From a virus: 22,667 nucleotides of DNA. The notes under the pieces were generated by a model that was not told the origin of the DNA, ran no database searches, and worked only from the letters and a program-made list of their open reading frames with translations. The stretch lies in IMG/VR virus record IMGVR_UViG_3300009163_000196, positions 1-22,667 of that record; one strand, written 5' to 3'. Positions 7,504 to 11,941 of the stretch are shown piece by piece. A program made the position numbers and the translations under genes. The first letter of the stretch is position 1. Each line of letters opens with the position of its first letter.

Positions 7504-7808
7504 GGAATTGGCACTTCTGGCGGCCATCTGTCTCCAAGTGCCTCAACCGTAGCAATGTGAGCTTTTTGCCACATATCTTTGCGTTCATCTTTTGATAGAT
7601 GTGCCCCTTGGTCTATTTCGTAATGGCATTTAAGGCACAAAGCGGCCACTAAGTTGTCATCAGCCTTGATGCCCTTACCCTTGCCACCACCCCAATTGCT
7701 GTGAGCCGCTTGAACCCCGTTATCTATGCCACAACTTTGACAGGCTAAACCCGCTACCAGTTTTAACAGTTTCTGGCTTCTCACATACTGGTGTTTCAGA
7801 TATTGCAT
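7488..7808 (-). CDS. YbcO-like / HNH-type zinc nuclease family protein
   Basis: The product (106 residues from the ATG) has paired zinc ligands C23-x2-C26 and C58-x2-C61-H62, with an AAHSN motif (H36 in QAAHSNWGGGKGKGIKADD) between them. This AHSN...GKGxGIKAxD...CxxCHxEID pattern is typical of DUF1364/YbcO-like and related phage HNH nucleases, which accompany recombination genes in lambdoid phages. The ATG start overlaps the NrdR-like gene by 89 bases. A GTG at 7784 would give VRSQKLL, close to the start I expect for relatives (MRSxKLL), and still overlaps. Nuclease activity is inferred. It is the last gene of the leftward early operon. Confidence 0.75.
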   Translation of the reverse strand: MQYLKHQYVRSQKLLKLVAGLACQSCGIDNGVQAAHSNWGGGKGKGIKADDNLVAALCLKCHYEIDQGAHLSKDERKDMWQKAHIATVEALGDRWPPEVPIPHLPL

Positions 7809-7926
7809 ATTCTTTGGTTTGGTATTTGTGGCCGTTTTTGCATTCCCGCCTTCTAAGGATAAATTCAGGGTTTGCTCTTGTGTCTAAAACTTTGTTTTTG
7901 CAAATGGCGCAAATTGGACACATCAT
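7720..7926 (-). CDS. NrdR-like stand-alone zinc ribbon
   Basis: This 68-residue protein resembles the N-terminal zinc ribbon of the ribonucleotide reductase repressor NrdR: MCPIC (C3, C6), VLDTR (residues 13-17, like VIDSR) and LRRRECKNGHKYQTKE (24-39, like RRRECxxCxxRFTTFE). The second metal pair is C29 and H33 instead of CxxC. The ATP-cone domain of NrdR is absent, so it cannot sense dATP the same way. It may compete for NrdR boxes, or simply be a small DNA-binding adaptor. It starts in an ATGA overlap with the upstream gene; its 3' end overlaps the next gene by 89 bases. Confidence 0.75.
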   Translation of the reverse strand: MMCPICAICKNKVLDTRANPEFILRRRECKNGHKYQTKEYAISETPVCEKPETVKTGSGFSLSKLWHR

Positions 7927-8078
7927 TTTTCGTCAATGCCTTCGTAAATTAGCTGTAACTTAACTAATTCCAAAGCACCGATTATTGTGGCCATATACAG
8001 GGTTTCATCATATTTGTTAATGGTGTAAAGCAAGTCTTCTATAAGACTGTCCACCAGTTCACCTTGATTAAAGTTCAT
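7923..8078 (-). CDS. Small acidic helical protein (51 aa)
   Basis: The frame is open from 8117, but the ATG at 8078 is preferred: AAGGAATAGAGAC is a good ribosome binding site directly before it, and that start forms an ATGA overlap with NinB. The product, MNFNQGELVDSLIEDLLYTI and onward, is acidic and helical with no motif I recognise. It sits between NinB and the zinc ribbon with coupled junctions on both sides, so it is surely expressed with them. Function unknown. Confidence 0.7.
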   Translation of the reverse strand: MNFNQGELVDSLIEDLLYTINKYDETLYMATIIGALELVKLQLIYEGIDEK

Positions 8079-8476
8079 GTCTCTATTCCTTTTTCTGCCA
8101 TCCAGCACAATAACCACTCAATAAACTCTGAACCTTCCTCTTTGGTAAATTTGTGGCTCTGTAACCCTAGCTGGACTACCCTTTGACCGTCTAGGCTTGG
8201 TGCTATCTTGCCTAGCTTGCGTCCTGTCTCATTTGCCCATTGATCAATTAAAAGCCGCTTCCAATCGTCTGCTGACCACTCTGAACCAGCACCCTTCATG
8301 GCTTTTGCCACTTGGTCAATCAGGGCGTGAAACATATCATTTTGGTCTGTGCTTCTGGTTGCTTTTTTAACTTCCAACCGTAATTGCTTGCCAGCTTGCA
8401 AAGTTTCTTTGATTTTCGGCCACAAATCTTTTAGCACCGTGTGGGCTTGTTGGCTGTTATGCAAGGTAAAAATCAT
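8075..8476 (-). CDS. ninB: NinB / Orf-family recombination mediator
   Basis: The 133-residue product fits the NinB (lambda Orf) family in length and in its key block, LRLEVKKATRSTDQNDMFHALIDQVAKA (about residues 33-60), where the RSxxQNxxFHAxxxxIA pattern is characteristic. Trp-rich SEWSADDWKRLLIDQW follows. Lambda Orf binds single-stranded DNA and SSB and replaces host RecFOR, helping the annealing protein load. Here the annealing protein (ERF) and the exonuclease are in the rightward operon. A GGAGG ribosome binding site precedes the start, and both ends overlap neighbours by ATGA. Confidence 0.88.
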   Translation of the reverse strand: MIFTLHNSQQAHTVLKDLWPKIKETLQAGKQLRLEVKKATRSTDQNDMFHALIDQVAKAMKGAGSEWSADDWKRLLIDQWANETGRKLGKIAPSLDGQRVVQLGLQSHKFTKEEGSEFIEWLLCWMAEKGIET

Positions 8477-8709
8477 TTAGCCTCCAATTGCTTTAAAGCC
8501 TGTTGTAAACCCAACAAACCCCCAACCCTTTGGTCATCAATAAATATTTGCGGCATTCCACGAACATTTGGGTAAACAAAATTAAACGCTTGTCTAACGC
8601 TTTCTTTGTCCATGTCATTCTCAATAAACTTTAGACCTTTTGCTTTTAATAGCTTTTTAGCGGCAACACAATTTGGACAGCCTGATTTTGTATAAATAAA
8701 AATATTCAT
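8473..8709 (-). CDS. Glutaredoxin
   Basis: This 78-residue protein is a complete small glutaredoxin: redox motif C11-P-N-C14 after a beta strand (MNIFIYTKSG), the cis-Pro loop GMPQIFID (P53), and the glutathione-contacting GG (63-64, RVGGLLGLQQAL). It would reduce disulfides with glutathione; phage versions commonly serve the host ribonucleotide reductase in making deoxynucleotides. The NrdR-like ribbon three genes downstream hints at a shared nucleotide theme. Start has a GGAG 10 bases upstream; both ends are ATGA overlaps. Confidence 0.92.
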   Translation of the reverse strand: MNIFIYTKSGCPNCVAAKKLLKAKGLKFIENDMDKESVRQAFNFVYPNVRGMPQIFIDDQRVGGLLGLQQALKQLEAK

Positions 8710-8972
8710 TTAATAACTCCAATCATGCGTAAGGCGGCTTCTGGGCTGTCAATTCGCGCCAAGGTGCTTCCAGACCAGTTTTCAAAGAAATCGGCTTGTA
8801 GCCCCGTTAAACGCTTTTTAGATGTGCTTTTGATCTCCACTAAGAATGTGTGACCGCGAAACCCAACTAAAAGATCAACAGGCAAAGAAATGATCCAAAC
8901 ATAAGCACCCGCGGCTCTTAGAGCTGAAACAATCTGTTCCTGATTTGCGTCAACTCTTGCGGCTCGTCTCAT
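8706..8972 (-). CDS. VRR-NUC-type endonuclease
   Basis: The 88-residue product shows a minimal VRR-NUC (PD-(D/E)xK) fold: an N-terminal helix with E12 (NQEQIVSALRAAGA), the strand PVDLLVGFRG with D33, the catalytic EIK (46-48) in TFLVEIKSTSKK, and Q59 in LTGLQADFF, a helix residue typical of the family. Stand-alone phage VRR-NUC proteins are proposed to be structure-specific nucleases, for example on Holliday or flap junctions, which fits the recombination neighbours. The start has AGGA 9 bases upstream. The stop overlaps glutaredoxin by ATGA. Confidence 0.88.
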   Translation of the reverse strand: MRRAARVDANQEQIVSALRAAGAYVWIISLPVDLLVGFRGHTFLVEIKSTSKKRLTGLQADFFENWSGSTLARIDSPEAALRMIGVIK

Positions 8973-9141
8973 TTTTAATCCTGTTCATTCTTTGGCGTAG
9001 GTCATCAGCGGCTGGTTGTCCGCGTCTCTTGGCAATGTCCGCTAGGGTCTGTTGCCACCAATATTGGGCTTCCCCGCCACCTTCCTCTAATGCTTTCTTT
9101 TTGAAGCGCCTGATCCATTCCAATGCTTCCGTTTGCCTCAT
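8950..9141 (-). CDS. Small conserved phage protein (63 aa), downstream member of a nested pair
   Basis: The frame is open from 9231, but the ATG at 9141 is chosen: it has a very good ribosome binding site (GGGAGACT-ATG) and yields MRQTEALEWIRRFKKKALEE...AQYWWQQTLADIAKRRG. The pattern EALEWIRRxKKK...ARxWWxxxxxDIxKxRGxxAADDLRxRMN recurs in small phage proteins beside replication genes; role unknown. It is basic and helical. Most of it lies inside the upstream gene in another frame (9005-9141), and its end overlaps VRR-NUC by 23 bases. Confidence 0.75.
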   Translation of the reverse strand: MRQTEALEWIRRFKKKALEEGGGEAQYWWQQTLADIAKRRGQPAADDLRQRMNRIKNETSRKS

Positions 9142-9241
9142 AGTCTCCCGTAAGTTCAAGCGCTCTTGTGATGACAAAGTGGCTAAATTGTTGGCCTTCT
9201 CTGGCTCGGTCAAGAATTCTGTTTGCTTCATGGTGTGTCAT
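9005..9241 (-). CDS. Small phage protein with long out-of-frame overlap (78 aa)
   Basis: The start is well supported: an unusually strong ribosome binding site (GAGGAGGAAGGC-ATG) and an ATGA overlap with the replication gene. The first 37 or so residues, MTHHEANRILDRAREGQQF...VITRALELTGDYEA, follow a pattern (MTxxEANxILDxxxxG...VITxALxxTGD) I know from small phage proteins. After that, the frame runs another 40 residues over the next gene, in a composition (ESIRGRWRGSPILVATDPSGH) that looks like an off-frame reading of that gene. The original stop may have been lost, leaving a read-on tail. The N-terminal half is confident; the tail is not. Confidence 0.65.
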   Translation of the reverse strand: MTHHEANRILDRAREGQQFSHFVITRALELTGDYEANGSIGMDQALQKESIRGRWRGSPILVATDPSGHCQETRTTSR

Positions 9242-9990
9242 GCCTTCCTCCTCAATTGAGCCATTTTTTCAAGTTCAATCAGGCTTGGCGGTCTAGTTAT
9301 TTTTTCATCAGCTTTAATTTTTTGCAAAGCAGGGTCAGGCAAATTTGACGTGGGAGTTGTCACCCGGCCAATTTCTGCGTAATTGATTTTTGGTGCGTTG
9401 GTGCTTCTCACCCAATTTCGCCATGTAGCATCCCAATCAAGTTTCACGCCCTTTTGACCAGCTTGGGCTATCCAATAATCTTTAAATTGGTCAAAGGTTT
9501 TAACAGGGTTAAGTTCTGGTCTTGTTTGTTGGCAGAAATCTTCCCATTCTTTTGTAAAACAAAAATCAGAGGCGAGGCGTGAGCCGCGCTGTGCTTTCTT
9601 ATCTTGGTTATTGGTTATTGGTTTATGGTTTATGGTTGCTATTGGGGTAGCATTAGGGGGGCTAATAGCCTCCTCATAGGGGGGCTTTGACCACCTCTTA
9701 GCCGCCCCACGTTTACCAGCCTCTGCAAACTCTTTATATTGCTTGATTTCCTTGTCAGCCCTTGGGTTTACAAAGCCTTCGGGTGTGGACAAAAAGAATT
9801 CATTTAGCACCGTCATTACATCTTCCTCATGGTCACGCATCCCAATTTGACGGGCAATGTCTCTGTGTTTTATGGGTTGTTCATGCAAAAAATAGAAATC
9901 AAGTAGCCGCCTATAGGCCAAATCTTCCAACAATGAAAGGTGATGAGTGTGACTTTTATAGTCACCAATGTGAAACTGGTAGTAGTGCAT
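9238..9990 (-). CDS. Replication protein, DUF1376 (YdaU-like) type
   Basis: This 250-residue protein opens with the DUF1376/YdaU signature (MHYYQFHIGDYKSHTHHLSLLEDLAYRRLL, residues 1-30), a winged-helix-type domain ending near KRGAAKRW (about residue 93). A low-complexity linker follows, then a second conserved block, FTKEWEDFCQQTRPEL...FDQFKDYWIAQAGQKG...DWDATWRNWVR, typical of phage replication initiators and helicase loaders. It probably recruits the host helicase to the phage origin. It is the second gene of the leftward early operon, with an AAGGCGGCT ribosome binding site. The 100 bases upstream hold imperfect hairpins (9997-10016 and 10049-10070) but no gene. Confidence 0.8.
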   Translation of the reverse strand: MHYYQFHIGDYKSHTHHLSLLEDLAYRRLLDFYFLHEQPIKHRDIARQIGMRDHEEDVMTVLNEFFLSTPEGFVNPRADKEIKQYKEFAEAGKRGAAKRWSKPPYEEAISPPNATPIATINHKPITNNQDKKAQRGSRLASDFCFTKEWEDFCQQTRPELNPVKTFDQFKDYWIAQAGQKGVKLDWDATWRNWVRSTNAPKINYAEIGRVTTPTSNLPDPALQKIKADEKITRPPSLIELEKMAQLRRKA

Positions 9991-10090
9991 AGCCGCCTTT
10001 TAAACCCCTTAAAAAGAAACTGCGGCAGGAGAGGGGATAACTCTTTTCGGAACGGGGATCAATCCATTCCTAGCCGTGTTTCAAACAATT

Positions 10091-10246
10091 TTAATCCACA
10101 AACCAATGCGGACGCAACAGCTTTAATTGCCAAATTCTTGCAATAGGTACAGCTTTCCATTGGGAAATAGCTGGTTGCTTTATCCCTAATAGTTTGGCTA
10201 GATCACTTTGTGAGCCAGCTAATGCAATAAACTTTTCTTTATTCAT
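10091..10246 (-). CDS. Cro-like transcriptional regulator (51 aa)
   Basis: The product, MNKEKFIALAGSQSDLAKLL and on to HWFVD, is a one-domain helix-turn-helix protein of the Cro/YdaS kind: SQSDLAKLLGIKQPAISQW (12-30) is the helix-turn-helix, followed by IARIWQLKLLRP. The frame is open to 10294, but the upstream part encodes implausible residues (MFSLMLLLYKCV) and overlaps the promoter. With the ATG at 10246, the -10 box TATAAT (10259-10254) places the RNA start at or next to the first codon, so the message would be leaderless. A dyad matching those at the two rightward promoters lies on this start. It probably represses all three. Confidence 0.8.
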   Translation of the reverse strand: MNKEKFIALAGSQSDLAKLLGIKQPAISQWKAVPIARIWQLKLLRPHWFVD

Positions 10247-10258
10247 AAGCCACATTAT
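10245..10258. promoter_or_regulatory. Candidate operator at the regulator promoter
   Basis: The plus strand reads ATAAGCCACATTAT: half-sites ATAA and TTAT six bases apart. It shares ATAAG-N5-TTAT with the two rightward promoter sites. It covers part of the -10 box and the start codon of the Cro-like gene, a place that would give autorepression. An 8-base motif inside it (CACATTAT, 10251-10258) recurs in inverted orientation at 10302-10309, possibly a second site. Binding is inferred. Confidence 0.5.
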
Positions 10259-10281
10259 AACACATTTGTATAAAAGCAACA
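10254..10281 (-). promoter_or_regulatory. Leftward early promoter with weak -35
   Basis: The minus strand carries a perfect -10 box TATAAT at 10259-10254. At normal spacing the -35 region (near 10276-10282) does not match TTGACA (TGTTGC or ATGTTG, depending on spacing), so the promoter may be weak or need an activator, as with lambda PRM. The start would fall near 10247, at the regulator's ATG. Confidence 0.5.
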
Positions 10282-10318
10282 TTAGGGAAAACACCTAGAA
10301 AATAATGTGAAATAGTTG

Positions 10319-10346
10319 TTGACATGGGTATAAGGTAGGTTATAAT
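10319..10346 (+). promoter_or_regulatory. Rightward early promoter A (consensus sigma70)
   Basis: TTGACA (10319-10324) and TATAAT (10341-10346) are both perfect consensus elements with a 16-base spacer. The predicted start, about 7 bases after the -10 box, is A10353, the first base of an ATG-CCC-TAG triplet series. The spacer and the -10 box carry the candidate operator. A near-copy lies at 10721-10748. Confidence 0.85.
10330..10343. promoter_or_regulatory. Candidate operator A
   Basis: ATAAGGTAGGTTAT has half-sites ATAA and TTAT six bases apart. It overlaps the spacer and the -10 box of promoter A, where a bound repressor would block RNA polymerase. It aligns base for base in position with operator B at 10732-10745. 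Part of the match comes from the -10 box itself, so the left half ATAAG is the informative part. Confidence 0.55.
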
Positions 10347-10352
10347 TACATC

Positions 10353-10388
10353 ATGCCCTAGCAATTCGCATGGGGTCTTTTTAGGAAA
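10353..10388 (+). promoter_or_regulatory. Leader A: ATG-CCC-TAG mini-frame, hairpin, T-run and ribosome binding site
   Basis: The predicted transcript begins with ATG CCC TAG (10353-10361). The bases CCCTA (10356-10360) can pair with TGGGG (10371-10375), followed by TCTTTTT (10376-10382), the shape of an intrinsic terminator. The AGGA ribosome binding site (10383-10386) for the gene at 10393 begins directly after the T-run. Leader B has the same parts with a different loop. It may be an attenuator or a 5' stabilising hairpin. Confidence 0.6.
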
Positions 10389-10392
10389 TCAA

Positions 10393-10668
10393 ATGAAAAT
10401 TGGTAAATCTTATTGGAGTGTTTCAGTTAGCCAAGACAAGGTTTGGGCAGAAATTGCTTTAACCGAACCGCAAACTGGCATTCGTGCAAACGTCATGCAC
10501 AAATGCAAATTGATCAGGGCAGATATTAAATTGCAATTAAATGGCAAAACTGAATACGCCACAGAAATTGAAGCCCGCAAAGCATTTGCAAAGTTGGATC
10601 AAGAGACTGCTAAGTTTGTAGACGTTAACGAAAACTTCCCAGTTAGTTTGGGTCTTGGTTGGTGTTAA
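10393..10668 (+). CDS. Unknown early protein (91 aa)
   Basis: This is the first gene of the rightward early operon, with an AGGAAA ribosome binding site 6 bases before the ATG. The 91-residue product, MKIGKSYWSVSVSQDKVWAEIAL and onward, looks beta-rich at first, then has a charged helix (TEIEARKAFAKLDQETAKF). No family is recognised. It lies behind a consensus promoter and is followed by a strong hairpin at 10675-10694, so it may be made as a short separate transcript at high level very early. Such genes are often host-takeover or anti-defence factors in phages; that is only a positional guess. Confidence 0.8.
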   Translation: MKIGKSYWSVSVSQDKVWAEIALTEPQTGIRANVMHKCKLIRADIKLQLNGKTEYATEIEARKAFAKLDQETAKFVDVNENFPVSLGLGWC

Positions 10669-10674
10669 GAATGG

Positions 10675-10694
10675 ATGGGGGCTTAGTCCCCCAT
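10675..10694 (+). terminator. Strong hairpin after the first early gene
   Basis: ATGGGGG (10675-10681), a 6-base loop and CCCCCAT (10688-10694) form a perfect 7-bp GC-rich stem 6 bases after the stop codon at 10668. No T-run follows, so it is not a classical intrinsic terminator. It may pause polymerase, act with Rho, or protect the message's 3' end. Its position just before promoter B supports a transcript boundary here. Confidence 0.5.
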
Positions 10695-10720
10695 TAGGGT
10701 AAGTCCTAACAAAATAATTG

Positions 10721-10748
10721 TTGACTTACACATAAGACCGCTTATAAT
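10721..10748 (+). promoter_or_regulatory. Rightward early promoter B (near-copy of A)
   Basis: TTGACT (10721-10726) and TATAAT (10743-10748) are separated by 16 bases, as in promoter A. Flanks are also shared: AATARTTG before the -35, ATAAG at the same place in the spacer, and TCATGCCCTA after the -10. The -35 differs from consensus by one base, so it may be somewhat weaker. It drives the gene at 10791 and probably the recombination genes beyond. Confidence 0.85.
10732..10745. promoter_or_regulatory. Candidate operator B
   Basis: ATAAGACCGCTTAT is a perfect dyad with 5-bp arms (ATAAG and CTTAT) and a 4-base centre. It is the most symmetrical of the three related sites and lies on the -10 box of promoter B in the same register as site A. 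The Cro-like protein encoded at 10091-10246 is the obvious candidate binder. Confidence 0.6.
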
Positions 10749-10754
10749 TCACTC

Positions 10755-10786
10755 ATGCCCTAACTTTTTGGGGTCTTTTAAGGAAA
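10755..10786 (+). promoter_or_regulatory. Leader B: ATG-CCC-TAA mini-frame, hairpin, T-run and ribosome binding site
   Basis: ATG CCC TAA (10755-10763) begins 7 bases after the -10 box, exactly as in leader A. CCCTAA (10758-10763) pairs with TTGGGG (10768-10773), with one T-G wobble and a 4-base loop; TCTTTT (10774-10779) follows, then AAGGAAA (10780-10786) as ribosome binding site before the ATG at 10791. The pairing is kept while the loop differs from leader A, which favours a functional RNA structure. Confidence 0.6.
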
Positions 10787-10790
10787 CCAA

Positions 10791-11063
10791 ATGATTGATA
10801 CCAAACTCCACTATTACTTTGACGATGTTGTGTCTTATGACAACGGCCAGACTGTTGAAAACGTCAAGGTTGGTTATGACTATTACAACGCTGAAGATAA
10901 CTACCCGTATGACTACGATTCTGCGGAAATTTTTGATGTGTTTGTGTTTGATAAACAAGGCAACCACATCACTTATGACATTCCCCAAGATGAATACAAA
11001 CGCATCATGCAAGAAGCCAAAGCCGACTTTGCACAAATTCAGAAAGACCGCAATGAAATCTAA
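10791..11063 (+). CDS. Acidic, Tyr-rich unknown early protein (90 aa)
   Basis: This 90-residue protein has 14 Asp, 6 Glu and 11 Tyr against 6 Lys and 2 Arg, a net charge of about -12. The acidic/aromatic core is DYYNAEDNYPYDYDSAEIFD (30-49). No family is recognised. A small, strongly acidic, first-transcribed phage protein could be a DNA mimic that blocks host DNA-binding proteins, but no homology supports this. It has its own promoter and leader, a good ribosome binding site (AAGGAAA), and its 3' end overlaps the next small gene by 11 bases. Confidence 0.85.
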   Translation: MIDTKLHYYFDDVVSYDNGQTVENVKVGYDYYNAEDNYPYDYDSAEIFDVFVFDKQGNHITYDIPQDEYKRIMQEAKADFAQIQKDRNEI

Positions 11064-11145
11064 GATTATTCAAACACTTGTCGAATGCTTTTTGGCAATC
11101 ATTGTCTTTGGCGGTTGGGGCGTATTACTTGCTTGGAGGGGTTGA
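11053..11145 (+). CDS. Single-pass membrane microprotein (30 aa)
   Basis: A 30-codon frame encodes MKSKIIQTLVECFLAIIVFG followed by GWGVLLAWRG: a basic start, one hydrophobic span (about residues 8-27) and a short Arg-Gly end. It overlaps the stop of the acidic gene, and its own stop lies 2 bases before the next ATG, so it fits the tight operon. The frame is open upstream, but that part is only the acidic gene read in another frame. The ribosome binding site is weak. The function is unknown; inner-membrane microproteins of phages may alter membrane or exclusion functions. Confidence 0.6.
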   Translation: MKSKIIQTLVECFLAIIVFGGWGVLLAWRG

Positions 11146-11147
11146 CC

Positions 11148-11333
11148 ATGATTGATCAAATTAAAGAATATATGCGTTTGCCATCAGCCAAAGAACTAGC
11201 GGCTAAAGAACTTGAAATGGCACAGCGCAAGCTGTTAGAGGCTCTCAGCGCCCAAGAATATGCAAAGCGCATGGGTGATTACCACTCAGACAGAATCAAA
11301 CGCCTAACGGCTTATTTAAAGGAAGAAACATGA
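11148..11333 (+). CDS. Small helical phage protein upstream of ERF (61 aa)
   Basis: The frame is open from 11085, but the ATG at 11148 is chosen because a GGAGGGG ribosome binding site lies 7-8 bases upstream. The product, MIDQIKEYMRLPSAKELAAK and onward, is helical: PSAKELAAKELEMAQRKLLEA then YHSDRIKRLTAYL. It ends in an ATGA overlap with the ERF gene, so the two are translationally coupled. It may be a coiled-coil partner of the recombination proteins. No known domain. Confidence 0.75.
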   Translation: MIDQIKEYMRLPSAKELAAKELEMAQRKLLEALSAQEYAKRMGDYHSDRIKRLTAYLKEET

Positions 11334-11941
11334 AAGTTTATCAAGCAATCAACGCCATTCAAGCAGACTTAGCCAAAACTGGAATTTCCAAAGACCGCGT
11401 GAACTCTCAAGGCTCTGGATATAAATTCCGCGGTATTGACGATGTGTATAACGCGATCAGCCCATTGTTGGCAAAACATGGTTTGTGCATTTTGCCCCGT
11501 ATGCTTAACCGCGAATGTACTGACAGAATAAGCGGCAAGGGCGGCAATCTATTCTATGTAGTTGTAGAAGCTGAGTTTGACTTTGTTAGTGCGGAGGACG
11601 GTTCTAAACACACGGTTAAGACGTTTGGTGAAGCAATGGATAGCGGAGACAAGGCCACTAATAAGGCAATGAGTGCCGCGTACAAATATGCCGCATTCCA
11701 AGCGTTTGCCATTCCTACAGAGGGTGACAATGATGCTGATGCGTACACACATGATGTTGCACCAACAATCATTGAGCCAGACAGCATGACAGAACTGTTT
11801 GCGGCTATTGAATCAGCAACCACATTAGACAATTTAAAGATTGCTTACAACGTAGCGTATGCGGCTTGTGATGGCAACAAAGTTTGGCAATTAAAAGTTA
11901 TTGCCGCCAAAGACAAAGCAAAAGAAAGGATACAACTTTAA
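11330..11941 (+). CDS. erf: ERF-family single-strand annealing protein
   Basis: The 203-residue product carries the ERF signature: GSGYKFRGIDDVYNAISPLL (28-47) and KHGLCILP, then beta strands with FYVVVEAEFDF, then GEAMDSGDKATNKAMSAAYK (about 105-124) and AFAIPTEGDND. ERF proteins (P22 Erf type) form rings on single-stranded DNA and anneal complementary strands during phage recombination and genome circularisation. The partner exonuclease lies two genes downstream. Upstream coupling is by ATGA; downstream, the stop shares a base with the next ATG (TAATG). The C-terminal domain beyond residue 140 is less conserved. Confidence 0.93.
   Translation: MKVYQAINAIQADLAKTGISKDRVNSQGSGYKFRGIDDVYNAISPLLAKHGLCILPRMLNRECTDRISGKGGNLFYVVVEAEFDFVSAEDGSKHTVKTFGEAMDSGDKATNKAMSAAYKYAAFQAFAIPTEGDNDADAYTHDVAPTIIEPDSMTELFAAIESATTLDNLKIAYNVAYAACDGNKVWQLKVIAAKDKAKERIQL

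Noticed and set aside
9142-9231. Upstream start (9231) for the 63-residue gene
   Set aside because: The added 30 residues are an off-frame reading of the upstream gene, and the ATG at 9141 has a much better ribosome site.
10749-11036. 95-codon minus-strand frame opposite the acidic early gene
   Set aside because: It is the reverse reading of Asp/Tyr codons, giving a Val/Ile-rich string. It would lie against a strong promoter and has no ribosome site.
10795-11145. 116-codon plus-strand frame over the acidic gene
   Set aside because: The first 86 codons are off-frame noise rich in Thr and Met; only the last 30 codons (from 11053) look like a gene, and these are listed.
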